A DNA stretch of 9,887 nt from Firmicutes bacterium HGW-Firmicutes-10 (GCA_002841605.1 PHAF01000069.1:1-9887); one strand, 5' to 3'; positions 1 to 6,818 are shown, numbered from the stretch's first letter. Translations and numbers: made by a program. Notes: generated by a model not told the origin, from the letters alone.

Positions 1-1
1 G

Positions 2-121
2 CTGATAAAAGTTTTATTGCTATATATCGTGTTGCCCGGAGCATTGAGTGTCATCTTTTATGAAATTTTGAAAAAGATGAATAAAATCAAGGTTGGGGAT
101 TGTACGATCAAGGTCGATTGA
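2..121 (+). CDS. C-terminal fragment of an unidentified membrane protein (5' end outside window)
   Basis: This frame is open from the window edge to a TGA at 119-121 and encodes the last 39 residues of a protein. The first ~23 residues are strongly hydrophobic (LLLYIVLPGALSVIFYEIL), consistent with one membrane-spanning helix. They are followed by a short lysine-rich tail (KKMNKIKVGDCTIKVD) that would probably be cytoplasmic. The stop codon overlaps the first stem bases of a rho-independent terminator, as at rpmE and prmC further along, which supports this frame as a real gene end. Frame 1 stops at 63 and frame 3 is closed. I do not recognise the family, and too little is visible to propose a function. 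Confidence 0.5.
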   Translation: MIKVLLLYIVLPGALSVIFYEILKKMNKIKVGDCTIKVD

Positions 122-145
122 TGCACAAGTGTGCATCTTTTTTTT
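120..145 (+). terminator. Rho-independent terminator of the upstream gene
   Basis: A perfect 7-bp stem, GATGCAC (120-126) and GTGCATC (131-137), closes a 4-nt AAGT loop. It is followed directly by a run of eight T (138-145), one G and more T. It ends the transcript of the truncated membrane-protein gene and insulates the AmmeMemoRadiSam operon from it. Confidence 0.85.
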
Positions 146-156
146 GTTTTTGAGGT

Positions 157-162
157 TATAAT
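157..162 (+). promoter_or_regulatory. Candidate -10 box of the AmmeMemoRadiSam-sua5 operon promoter
   Basis: A perfect TATAAT lies 24 nt upstream of the chosen start at 187, just after the preceding terminator. Transcription would begin near 169 and give a short leader that still contains the GGAGGG ribosome-binding site (175-180). I see no good -35 hexamer at 16-18 nt spacing (the bases there are the terminator's 3' arm and T run) and no TGn extension. The promoter is inferred from the -10 box and its position alone. Confidence 0.5.
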
Positions 163-186
163 GTAAGTGAATTCGGAGGGATGCTT

Positions 187-1485
187 ATGAGTATGCTCGC
201 TGCCTTTGCACTCCCCCATCCACCGATAGCACTTGAGAAAATCGGTCGGGGAGAAGAAAGAAACATCCAATCCACCATCGACGCTTATCATCGGATATCC
301 AAAATCATTGCGGATATCAATCCGGACACCATTATCATCAGTTCACCACATGCTCCTTATTTGAGGGATGGTTTTTTCGTGGGTGCATCTGAAAAGGCGA
401 AGGGTGATTTTTCACGTTTCGGTCATCCGGACATCGCTTCGACAATTGATTTAGATTCAGATTTTGCGAAAGAGCTTCGCGAATTGAACGATCGTGTCCG
501 ATTGTATGATAACAGTGAGTTAGGTGTTGACCATGGGGTCATGGTCCCCCTTGAGTTTATTCATCAACAAAGCACTTACCGTTGGGTCATTCTCGGCATA
601 TCGACCCTATCAACAGCAGAACATAAACAGCTTGGACGAGATATAGTGAGCGTCAGTGAGAGATCAGGGAAAAAGACCGTGTTTATTGCCAGCGGTGATT
701 TATCTCATCGTTTAAAACATGATGGTCCTTATGGTTATATCAAAGAAGGTGCTATTTTTGATAAGAAAATCACCGATATATTGTCTTCAGGCAATTTTAA
801 TCTTTTGGATTCATTGGATGATTCGCTTTGTGAAAAAGCGGGAGAATGTGGATTACGAGGATTGCATGTATTAGCTGGTGTTTTGGAAGGAAAAACTTAT
901 GATTCTCATCTTCTATCGTATGAAGGACCTTTTGGGGTCGGATATGCGGTGGCGTCATTTATGCTGAAACAGAAGAATCCATATGTTGACTTGGCTCGCA
1001 GAACGATCGAACACTATGTCAAAAAAAGAGAGATGTTAAAGTTGGAAGATGTCGAGGACCCCAAACTGATTCAACCTTCTTCCGGTGTATTTGTTTCCAT
1101 TCACAAACAAGGACGCTTGCGTGGTTGTATCGGTACGATTGAACCCATACGAAAAAATCTGGCATTGGAAATCATATTCAATGCGGTCTCAGCATGTTCA
1201 AGAGATCCGAGATTTTATCCTGTGTCACAACCTGAACTTAAAGATCTGGATATTTCTGTTGATATCTTGACCAAGCCTGAGAAAATTTCTGATAAACAAA
1301 AGTTGGATGTCCAACGTTTTGGTGTCATTGTGGTATCGGGTACAAGAAGAGGGTTGCTATTGCCTGATTTGGAGGGAATCGATTCAGTTGAACAACAGAT
1401 TTCTATTGCCCGTCGTAAAGCAGGTATTGAAAGTGATGAAGCGGTTGAGTTGTATCGATTTGAGGTGGTCAGACATCATGATTGA
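187..1485 (+). CDS. amrA: AmmeMemoRadiSam fusion protein: Memo/LigB-like domain plus AMMECR1 domain
   Basis: This 432-residue protein joins two conserved families of unsettled function. Residues ~1-260 resemble Memo and the class III extradiol dioxygenase (LigB) fold. Likely metal or active-site residues are H11 (ALPHPPI), H55 (SSPHAPY), H116 (DHGVMVPL), H174 (SGDLSHR) and C221 (ECGLRG). By motif matching, the last four correspond to the His/Cys pocket of human Memo1. Residues ~265-432 are an AMMECR1 domain with the hallmark LRGCIGT (311-317). There is no signal peptide, so it is probably cytosolic. ATGs occur at 181, 187 and 193; I chose 187 because GGAGG (175-179) is 7 nt upstream, whereas 181 directly abuts the Shine-Dalgarno. 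The next gene, a radical SAM enzyme, overlaps its end by 8 nt. Family assignment is confident; the reaction catalysed is unknown. Confidence 0.9.
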   Translation: MSMLAAFALPHPPIALEKIGRGEERNIQSTIDAYHRISKIIADINPDTIIISSPHAPYLRDGFFVGASEKAKGDFSRFGHPDIASTIDLDSDFAKELRELNDRVRLYDNSELGVDHGVMVPLEFIHQQSTYRWVILGISTLSTAEHKQLGRDIVSVSERSGKKTVFIASGDLSHRLKHDGPYGYIKEGAIFDKKITDILSSGNFNLLDSLDDSLCEKAGECGLRGLHVLAGVLEGKTYDSHLLSYEGPFGVGYAVASFMLKQKNPYVDLARRTIEHYVKKREMLKLEDVEDPKLIQPSSGVFVSIHKQGRLRGCIGTIEPIRKNLALEIIFNAVSACSRDPRFYPVSQPELKDLDISVDILTKPEKISDKQKLDVQRFGVIVVSGTRRGLLLPDLEGIDSVEQQISIARRKAGIESDEAVELYRFEVVRHHD

Positions 1486-2302
1486 ATGTGAACTCTGTTT
1501 TCATCGATGCAAGCTCGTGGAGGGTCAAACAGGCTTTTGTCGGGCTAGAAGAAATGTCGACGGAAAGATCATCTCGCTAAACTATGGCAGAGTAACTTCG
1601 ATTGCCTTGGATCCAATCGAGAAAAAGCCGCTAAAATACTTTCTTCCGGGAAGTAAAATTCTATCATTGGGAGGATTCGGTTGTAATTTGCGCTGTCCTT
1701 TTTGTCAAAACTATTCGATCTCCATGGCAAATGACAAGGTGTTTACCCGTCAGCTGTCAGTCAGTGATGCGGTCGAATTAGCAAAATCTCTGAAGAATGA
1801 TGGAAATATCGGAATAGCTTATACATACAATGAACCATTGATTAATTACGAGTATGTTTTGGATTGTTCTATTGAGGTCAAGAATTCTCAAATGATCAAT
1901 GTTTTAGTCACCAATGGGATAATTGAGGAAGAACCATTAAAAAAACTGTTACCACTCATCGACGCCTACAATATTGACTTAAAAGGTTTTAGTCAGACAT
2001 TCTACGATAAAATAAGTGGTGATCTTGAATCTGTGAAGCGGACGATCATGATTACTTCGAAAGTTGCGCATGTGGAAATCACATTTCTGGCAATTGAAGG
2101 GGAAAACGACTCGGATGAGGAGATGGAACAGATGGCAAGGTGGTTGGCGGATATTCATCCTGATTTACCATTACATATCAATCGGTTTTTCCCCAATTAC
2201 TTGTGGAAGGATAAGAGTATAACTTCAAAAGAGACGTTGGTTCGATTGAAATCCATTGCCGAAAAGTATCTCAATCGTGTTTCTTTGGGAAATATCGGAT
2301 GA
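1478..2302 (+). CDS. amrS: AmmeMemoRadiSam system radical SAM enzyme
   Basis: This is a 274-residue radical S-adenosylmethionine protein resembling pyruvate formate-lyase activating enzymes. C69, C73 and C76 form the CX3CX2C motif (GCNLRCPFCQNY) that ligates the 4Fe-4S cluster cleaving SAM. An N-terminal CX2CX3CX9C set (C4, C7, C11, C21) is characteristic of the AmmeMemoRadiSam radical SAM family and may bind a second cluster or zinc. Later family landmarks are TYNEPLINYEY and YNIDLKGFSQTFY. The protein stops at VSLGNIG, so it lacks the C-terminal Cys-rich tail that I recall in longer family members. The start is the ATG at 1478, overlapping the amrA stop; GAGGTGG (1462-1468) lies 9 nt upstream. 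The frame is open further upstream to 1307, but that extension lies inside amrA and shows no family similarity. It is translationally coupled to amrA. Substrate unknown. Confidence 0.9.
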   Translation: MIECELCFHRCKLVEGQTGFCRARRNVDGKIISLNYGRVTSIALDPIEKKPLKYFLPGSKILSLGGFGCNLRCPFCQNYSISMANDKVFTRQLSVSDAVELAKSLKNDGNIGIAYTYNEPLINYEYVLDCSIEVKNSQMINVLVTNGIIEEEPLKKLLPLIDAYNIDLKGFSQTFYDKISGDLESVKRTIMITSKVAHVEITFLAIEGENDSDEEMEQMARWLADIHPDLPLHINRFFPNYLWKDKSITSKETLVRLKSIAEKYLNRVSLGNIG

Positions 2303-2354
2303 AAAGTTTGTATTGATGTGATATTGTTGTACATGTCGGAAGTGAGTGATAGTT

Positions 2355-3404
2355 ATGAATACGGAAATCGTAGAATTAAACGAGCAAAATATCGATATTG
2401 AACAATTGATGAGGGCGGCCAGGATCATTGTAAACCTAGGGACCGTCGTTTTACCTACGGAAACGGTTTATGGTTTAGGCGCAAATGCACTTTCTTCTAT
2501 AGCAGTGAATAAGATATTTCTGGCAAAAGGACGTCCTGCGGATAATCCGTTGATCGTTCATGTATGTTCAGTAAAGATGATGGAAGATTTGTTAGATGAA
2601 CCCATAGACTTACGGTCAAAAAAATTGATCGACGCTTTTTGGCCAGGACCTCTGACTCTTGTCTTTAAACGCTCCGACAAAGTCCCGTTGGAAGTATGCG
2701 CGCATTTAGATACCGTAGCAATTCGCATGCCGGATCATCCCATTGCATTAAAACTGATTGAATTGGCGAATGTGCCTATCGCTGCCCCGAGTGCGAATAT
2801 TTCGGGAAAACCGAGTCCGACGATGGCCCAACATGTGATTCAGGATATGGATGGTCGGGTCGATATGATCATCAGTGCTGATCGCAGTCGGATCGGAGTG
2901 GAATCGACCGTACTGGATATTTCTTCGCCAGTTGCGATAATTCTGCGTCCGGGCGGGGTTACCTTAGAACAATTACAAAAAGTGCTTGGGAAAGACGGCG
3001 TCATGTTGGATAACATGATCAACAGTGTAGTAGATAAACCTCGTTCACCCGGCATGAAATATACCCACTATGCCCCCAATGCGACATTACAAATCGTACG
3101 TGGGAAAAGAGAGAACATCATTTCTTATATAAAAGGAGAGATTCAAACATCTTCTACACCGAACTTGATTGGCGTGTTGTGCAGCGATGAAAGTAAGTCT
3201 GAGTATCAAGGGGCTCACGTGATTTCCATTGGCAGTGTCCATCGTTTGGATCAAGGGGCAGCGAATTTATTTGCGGTATTGCGTGAGTTTGATCAAATCG
3301 GTGTGGATATGATATTTGCTGAGGCATTTGCGGAGGATGAGATGGGTTTGGCTCTGATGAATCGCCTAAAGAAGGCGGCAGGATTTAATATTGTTGATGT
3401 ATAA
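2355..3404 (+). CDS. sua5: L-threonylcarbamoyladenylate synthase, full-length Sua5/YwlC type
   Basis: It makes threonylcarbamoyl-AMP from threonine, bicarbonate and ATP, the first step of t6A37 modification of ANN-decoding tRNAs. The 349 residues match the two-domain Sua5 length (B. subtilis YwlC is about the same). The YrdC domain (~1-205) contains PTETVYGLG, the KxR motif (K58, R60 in KGRPADNPL), PGPLTLVF, the SxN motif (S146, N148 in APSANISGKPSPT), GVESTVLD and LRPGGVT. The interdomain linker SPGMKYTHYAPNA (231-243) is diagnostic of Sua5, and residues ~245-349 form the Sua5 C-terminal domain. The ATG at 2355 is preferred over the GTG at 2346 because GGAAG (2338-2342) is too close to the GTG; its spacing to the ATG is 12 nt, slightly long. 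It lies 52 nt after the radical SAM gene without an intervening terminator, so is probably in the same transcript. A second, degenerate YrdC domain occurs at 7839. Confidence 0.95.
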   Translation: MNTEIVELNEQNIDIEQLMRAARIIVNLGTVVLPTETVYGLGANALSSIAVNKIFLAKGRPADNPLIVHVCSVKMMEDLLDEPIDLRSKKLIDAFWPGPLTLVFKRSDKVPLEVCAHLDTVAIRMPDHPIALKLIELANVPIAAPSANISGKPSPTMAQHVIQDMDGRVDMIISADRSRIGVESTVLDISSPVAIILRPGGVTLEQLQKVLGKDGVMLDNMINSVVDKPRSPGMKYTHYAPNATLQIVRGKRENIISYIKGEIQTSSTPNLIGVLCSDESKSEYQGAHVISIGSVHRLDQGAANLFAVLREFDQIGVDMIFAEAFAEDEMGLALMNRLKKAAGFNIVDV

Positions 3405-3414
3405 ATGTTGCTTA

Positions 3415-3443
3415 TTGCAATCTGTTTAGGCTTGTGATAAACT
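3415..3443 (+). promoter_or_regulatory. Candidate promoter of rpmE
   Basis: TTGCAA (3415-3420) and TAAACT (3438-3443) are separated by exactly 17 nt; each matches its consensus at 4 of 6 positions. They lie in the 93-nt gap between sua5 and rpmE, which contains no convincing terminator. rpmE may therefore also receive read-through from the sua5 operon. Confidence 0.4.
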
Positions 3444-3458
3444 ACTAATGCACTTACT

Positions 3459-3477
3459 TTGAATGAACATCATTCAA
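3459..3477 (+). promoter_or_regulatory. Leader hairpin directly upstream of the rpmE ribosome-binding site
   Basis: TTGAATGA (3459-3466) and TCATTCAA (3470-3477) form a perfect 8-bp stem with a 3-nt ACA loop. The stem ends 5 nt before the AAGGAG Shine-Dalgarno (3483-3488). No T run follows, so it is not a terminator. Its position in the 5' untranslated region suggests a role in translation control or mRNA stability, and binding of L31 itself is one possibility. That function is inference. Confidence 0.45.
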
Positions 3478-3497
3478 GGCGGAAGGAGAGATGAACT

Positions 3498-3701
3498 ATG
3501 AAACAAGGTATTCATCCCGTATATAACAAAGTGATGGTTACTTGCACATCCTGCGGTAATCAATTCGAGAGCGGTTCGATCAGAAAAGAAATTCGTGTCG
3601 ACACTTGCTCCAATTGCCATCCTTTTTATACAGGTAAACAACGTTTTGCGCAAGCAGCCGGACGCGTTGAAAAGTTTAATAAAAAATACGGAATTAAATA
3701 A
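3498..3701 (+). CDS. rpmE: 50S ribosomal protein L31, zinc-binding (C+) form
   Basis: This 67-residue protein is a component of the large ribosomal subunit that contributes to the bridge with the small subunit. It carries two CXXC pairs, C16/C19 (CTSCGN) and C37/C40 (CSNCHPFYTG), so it is the zinc-binding C+ type rather than the zinc-free paralogue (YtiA/RpmE2) made under zinc starvation. The motif HPFYTGKQ and the terminal GRVEKFNKKYG are typical of L31. The start ATG has a strong AAGGAG (3483-3488) 9 nt upstream. It is a single-gene unit with its own candidate promoter, a leader hairpin and an overlapping terminator. The rpmE-tdk adjacency is conserved in Bacillota. Confidence 0.97.
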   Translation: MKQGIHPVYNKVMVTCTSCGNQFESGSIRKEIRVDTCSNCHPFYTGKQRFAQAAGRVEKFNKKYGIK

Positions 3702-3723
3702 GGGTTGCAACCCTTATTTTTTT
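3696..3723 (+). terminator. Rho-independent terminator of rpmE
   Basis: A perfect 24-nt inverted repeat, AAATAAGGGTTG (3696-3707) followed by CAACCCTTATTT (3708-3719), runs into T3717-T3723. The rpmE stop codon TAA (3699-3701) is inside the 5' arm. The strong GGG/CCC core at the top of the stem makes this a confident intrinsic terminator. Its apex TTGCAA doubles as a possible -35 box for tdk. Confidence 0.92.
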
Positions 3724-3732
3724 GCTTAAAAT
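3705..3732 (+). promoter_or_regulatory. Candidate promoter of the tdk-MATE-prfA-prmC operon
   Basis: TTGCAA (3705-3710) and TAAAAT (3727-3732) are spaced 16 nt apart, matching consensus at 4/6 and 5/6 positions. Transcription would begin near 3739, leaving about 23 nt of leader containing the GAGGTGA ribosome-binding site (3749-3755). The -35 box lies in the apex of the rpmE terminator, so the two signals overlap. A second TAAAAT at 3737-3742 would start transcription at about the first base of the Shine-Dalgarno and is less likely. Confidence 0.45.
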
Positions 3733-3761
3733 CGGTTAAAATGGTAACGAGGTGAAAGCGC

Positions 3762-4352
3762 ATGATGTATCATCAGTATCGCCCGGGCTATCTGGAAGTC
3801 ATTGCCGGATGTATGTTTGCGGGGAAAACAGAAGAACTGATCCGAAGGATCAAAGTATTGGAATTTGCGAAGAAAAGGGTGCTGGTTTTTAAGCCGGCGA
3901 TTGATAATCGCTTTAGTAACACAAAAATCGTTTCACATGCCGGAGCATCGGTCGATGCTTTGGTTGTTGAAAGTGCCAAAGATATTTTGGATTTCATTAC
4001 TAATGATGTCGACGTCGTGGCTATTGATGAAGTGCAGTTTTTCGACCGTGATATAATTGCGGTATGTAATAAACTGGCCAAAGCCGGTAAGCGTGTCATG
4101 GCTGCCGGTCTGGATACTGATTTTCGCGCAGAACCTTTCGGCGTCATGCCTGAGTTGGTAACGACTGCCGAATTTGTGACAAAACTGACGGCTGTATGTA
4201 CGGTATGTGGAGCACCGGCTACACGTACGCAACGATTGGTCAATCATAAACCTGCATCATATCATGACCCGATCATCATGGTCGGGGCTGCAGAGAGTTA
4301 TGAAGCTCGCTGCCGCCATTGTCATGAAGTAAAAGACAAGCCGGAACTATAG
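3762..4352 (+). CDS. tdk: Thymidine kinase (type II, TK1-like)
   Basis: It phosphorylates thymidine to dTMP with ATP in the pyrimidine salvage pathway, in the cytosol. The 196-residue length is normal for the TK1-like family. The P-loop is GCMFAGKT (16-23), where many relatives have MFSGKS. The Walker B region VVAIDEVQFF contains the likely catalytic base E90. The zinc-binding lasso domain has C146/C149 (CTVCG) and C184/C187 (CRHC). The loop containing PIIMVGAAESYEARC (170-184) shapes the thymidine-binding site. ATGs at 3762 and 3765 are both usable; GAGGTGA (3749-3755) is 6 and 9 nt upstream respectively, so the first Met is uncertain by one residue. It is the first gene of a tight four-gene unit. 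A 151-codon antisense frame across this gene is a shadow. Confidence 0.96.
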   Translation: MMYHQYRPGYLEVIAGCMFAGKTEELIRRIKVLEFAKKRVLVFKPAIDNRFSNTKIVSHAGASVDALVVESAKDILDFITNDVDVVAIDEVQFFDRDIIAVCNKLAKAGKRVMAAGLDTDFRAEPFGVMPELVTTAEFVTKLTAVCTVCGAPATRTQRLVNHKPASYHDPIIMVGAAESYEARCRHCHEVKDKPEL

Positions 4353-4353
4353 T

Positions 4354-5742
4354 ATGTTTACACTTCCGATGTCATTGCGTAAGTACATCGGACCGAAAGA
4401 ATTTATTAGAAAAGTAATGTGGATTGCGGTTCCCTTGGCCTTGCAACAATTGCTCAACAGTGCGATGGGCGTTGTTGACAGTATCATGGTCGCCCGCATC
4501 AACCAGGTGACAGCCGTAGGTACGGCAGCTCAAATAGAAATATTGATGATGACCATCGGTTATGGCGCGGCTGCCGGAGCCGGTATATATATGGCACAGT
4601 TTTTCGGTGCCAAAGACCACACCAACCAACGAAAATCATTTGGTTTCGGTGTGATGCTCATTTCTCTGATTTCTATTGCTTGGATGCTGGCTGCATATTT
4701 CTTCGGATCCGCCCTTATGCAATTTTATATTAAAGATACAACTGTTATTACAGCAAGTGTCTCTTACTTAAGTATCGTCTTATTCTCGTATCTTCCCGGA
4801 GCACTGACGATGATGTTCAGTTTTGCTTACCGTTCGATCCAAAAAACGATCGTTCCAATGGTCATAGGCATCATTGCGATGAGCATTAACGTCATTTTGA
4901 ACTTCGGACTGATTTTCGGGAATTTCGGTTTACCTCAGTTAGGTCTTCAAGGAGCTGCCATTGCAACGCTGATTGCTAATGTGACCGGCTTTACGATACA
5001 TCTGATTTATGCCTATGCAAGTAAACAATCGTTTGTCGGAACTCTTAGGGAAATGTTCTTCATTAAAAAAGATATGTTTGATAAAATGTTTAAACGCACA
5101 TATCCGTTAATATTCAACGAATTCTTCTTTGGCATCGGCGGAACTTTATATATCCGCGCTTTTGGTACCTTGGGAACCAAAGCGATGGACAGTTATTATG
5201 TCGGCACCCAGATTGCCAATGTCTTTATGTTTGTGATCATGGGTATCAACAATGCCAACAGTTCGATGCTTGGTGCAGAATTGGGCAAAGGTGATTTACC
5301 CGAAGCTCGAAAAAAGGGCAACTACTTCATCGGTCTTGGTCTGATATTGTCACTGATAACATCGGTAATCATTCTTAGCTCTGCTCGTTTTCTGGTTGGA
5401 TTGTTTGCTCTTAGTGATCCTGAAGTCATAAAGGGTGCGATTTTAATAGTACAGGTATTCAGTCTTAGATTGTCTCTTCGAATGTTCAATGTTATCATCT
5501 TCTCATCCCTGCGTGCGGGTGGAGATTCACGTTTTCTTGCGTTTCTCGATGCCGGCATCCTTTGGATGGTAGGCTTGCCGATGGCTTTTATTTTAGTCGG
5601 TGTATTCAATATTCAAAACATTGCTTTGGTATTCTTGTTGGTTCAAAGCGAACAACTTGTTCGCGTTGTTATCGGTATGAAACGCTACATCCAAGGCACA
5701 TGGCTTAAAAATTTAACGCAAGAAATTGCGCTGGAGGGTTAG
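4354..5742 (+). CDS. MATE-family multidrug/cation efflux transporter
   Basis: This 462-residue integral membrane protein has about 12 predicted transmembrane segments in two similar halves (roughly 20-225 and 245-445), the MATE architecture. TM1 holds an acidic residue, D42 (MGVVDSIMVARI), and the start of the second half carries E256 (PLIFNEFFFG), resembling the acidic residues used for Na+ or H+ coupling in NorM-type transporters. LRAGGDSRF (386-394) corresponds to the family's RGxGDTRxP-like signature. It presumably exports cationic drugs or metabolites in exchange for Na+ or H+; the real substrate cannot be read from sequence. The start ATG lies 1 nt after the tdk stop, with only a weak GGA (4343-4345) upstream, so translational coupling to tdk is likely. 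Its place between tdk and prfA is unusual compared with Bacillus. Confidence 0.92.
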   Translation: MFTLPMSLRKYIGPKEFIRKVMWIAVPLALQQLLNSAMGVVDSIMVARINQVTAVGTAAQIEILMMTIGYGAAAGAGIYMAQFFGAKDHTNQRKSFGFGVMLISLISIAWMLAAYFFGSALMQFYIKDTTVITASVSYLSIVLFSYLPGALTMMFSFAYRSIQKTIVPMVIGIIAMSINVILNFGLIFGNFGLPQLGLQGAAIATLIANVTGFTIHLIYAYASKQSFVGTLREMFFIKKDMFDKMFKRTYPLIFNEFFFGIGGTLYIRAFGTLGTKAMDSYYVGTQIANVFMFVIMGINNANSSMLGAELGKGDLPEARKKGNYFIGLGLILSLITSVIILSSARFLVGLFALSDPEVIKGAILIVQVFSLRLSLRMFNVIIFSSLRAGGDSRFLAFLDAGILWMVGLPMAFILVGVFNIQNIALVFLLVQSEQLVRVVIGMKRYIQGTWLKNLTQEIALEG

Positions 5743-5743
5743 A

Positions 5744-6817
5744 ATGGAAGCTTTATTTACACGTTGTCAGAAGATCTTAAATCGTTTCAAAAAGTTGGAT
5801 GAACTACTGATGAGTCCGGCTATTTTGTCAAATCCGAAAGAAATGGGGAAGTTGGCAAAAGAACAATCTCAGCTTCGTCAAGTTGTCGAATCTTTTGAAA
5901 AGCTGGTTCAGGCTACCAAGCATTTGGAAGAAGCCAAGCACATGCTCGAGAATGATGAAGACGAGGAAATGGCCGCTATGGCCGAGATGGAGATCGAAGA
6001 GCTTGAACCTCAAATCGCTGATTTGGTTTCAAAGCTTGAAGTCATGCTGATCCCAAGGGATCCACATGATGACAAGAATGCCATCTTTGAGATTCGCGGT
6101 GCTGCCGGGGGTGATGAGGGAAATATATTCGCGGGAGATTTGTTCCGTATGTACTCAAAATACGCAGAAAACCGTGGCTGGAAAGTAGAAATTTACGAAG
6201 CTATCGAGGCGACAGCCGGGGGATATACATTGATTTCATTTATTGTTAAAGGTGATGAAGTCTATCGGTTTATGAAATACGAGTCTGGAGCTCACCGTGT
6301 TCAACGTGTTCCAAAGACGGAGACGCAGGGTCGTATCCACACCTCAACGGCAACCGTTTTGGTTTTGCCGGAAACAGAAGTTGAAGAAGTTGATATCAAT
6401 CCGGCAGATCTGACATTTGAAACCCATCGGGCATCCGGTGCCGGTGGTCAGCACGTTAATAAAACAGACTCCGCTGTTCGTATCACTCACGTTCCTACCG
6501 GGATTTCAGTTAACTGTCAAGATGGCCGTTCACAACATGATAACCGCGATCGAGCGCTAAAAATGGTATATGCGCGCGTACTTGATGAATATCAACGTAG
6601 AGCTGATGAAGAAAAAGGAATCGAACGTCGTTCAAAAATCGGTAAAGGCGATCGTTCCGAGAAAATACGTACGTACAACTATCCGCAGAACCGCGTCACC
6701 GATCATCGCATCGGCTTGACCTTACAGAAGTTGGATTGGATCGTTGAAGGACGCATGGAAGAAATCGTGGATGCACTTATCGCAGAAGAACAACGCTCAA
6801 AGCTGGCCGGAGAATAA
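5744..6817 (+). CDS. prfA: Peptide chain release factor 1 (RF1)
   Basis: RF1 recognises UAA and UAG stop codons in the ribosomal A site and triggers peptide release. The 357 residues cover the full RF1 length. An N-terminal helical, acidic domain (~1-105) is followed by the codon-recognition domain with the PxT tripeptide PKT (190-192, in HRVQRVPKTETQGRIHTS). That sequence distinguishes RF1 from RF2, which has SPF. The catalytic GGQ (234-236, in RASGAGGQHVNKTDSAVRITH) lies in domain 3. The ATG at 5744 is chosen because GGAGG (5733-5737) lies 6 nt upstream; an in-frame TTG at 5726 would add six residues with no family match. It begins 1 nt after the MATE stop, and prmC, whose product methylates the GGQ glutamine, follows with 1 nt between. 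Confidence 0.98.
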   Translation: MEALFTRCQKILNRFKKLDELLMSPAILSNPKEMGKLAKEQSQLRQVVESFEKLVQATKHLEEAKHMLENDEDEEMAAMAEMEIEELEPQIADLVSKLEVMLIPRDPHDDKNAIFEIRGAAGGDEGNIFAGDLFRMYSKYAENRGWKVEIYEAIEATAGGYTLISFIVKGDEVYRFMKYESGAHRVQRVPKTETQGRIHTSTATVLVLPETEVEEVDINPADLTFETHRASGAGGQHVNKTDSAVRITHVPTGISVNCQDGRSQHDNRDRALKMVYARVLDEYQRRADEEKGIERRSKIGKGDRSEKIRTYNYPQNRVTDHRIGLTLQKLDWIVEGRMEEIVDALIAEEQRSKLAGE

Positions 6818-6818
6818 T

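Noticed and set aside
190..192. PKT instead of PAT/PVT in the RF1 tripeptide (residues 190-192 of prfA) as a sign of altered stop-codon reading
   Set aside because: The middle residue of the PxT motif varies among RF1 proteins while Pro and Thr are kept, and the window uses TAA, TAG and TGA as ordinary stops. The coordinates given here are residue numbers; in the window the codons are at about 6311-6319.
58..291. Antisense 77-codon frame over the amrA start
   Set aside because: It spans a terminator, a promoter and the start of a well-supported gene on the other strand, with no recognisable domain.
1307..1477. 57-codon N-terminal extension of the radical SAM gene
   Set aside because: It overlaps the AMMECR1 coding frame, shows no family similarity, and the ATG at 1478 has a good GAGGTGG site 9 nt upstream and begins right before the expected CxxC motif.
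3405..3420. Weak hairpin TTGC-TTATT-GCAA after sua5 as a terminator
   Set aside because: The stem is only 4 bp and no T run follows, so it would not terminate transcription efficiently.
3788..4247. Long antisense open frames (151 and 104 codons) opposite tdk
   Set aside because: They lie entirely over a well-supported tdk gene, have no ribosome-binding site or recognisable protein motif, and follow from the codon pattern of the + strand gene.
5726..5743. Upstream TTG start for prfA
   Set aside because: It would add six residues without family support and lacks a ribosome-binding site; the ATG at 5744 has GGAGG at ideal spacing.
6744..6818. 25-codon N-terminal extension of prmC
   Set aside because: It lies within the end of prfA. 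The ATG at 6819 has GGAGA 5 nt upstream and gives the normal PrmC length.
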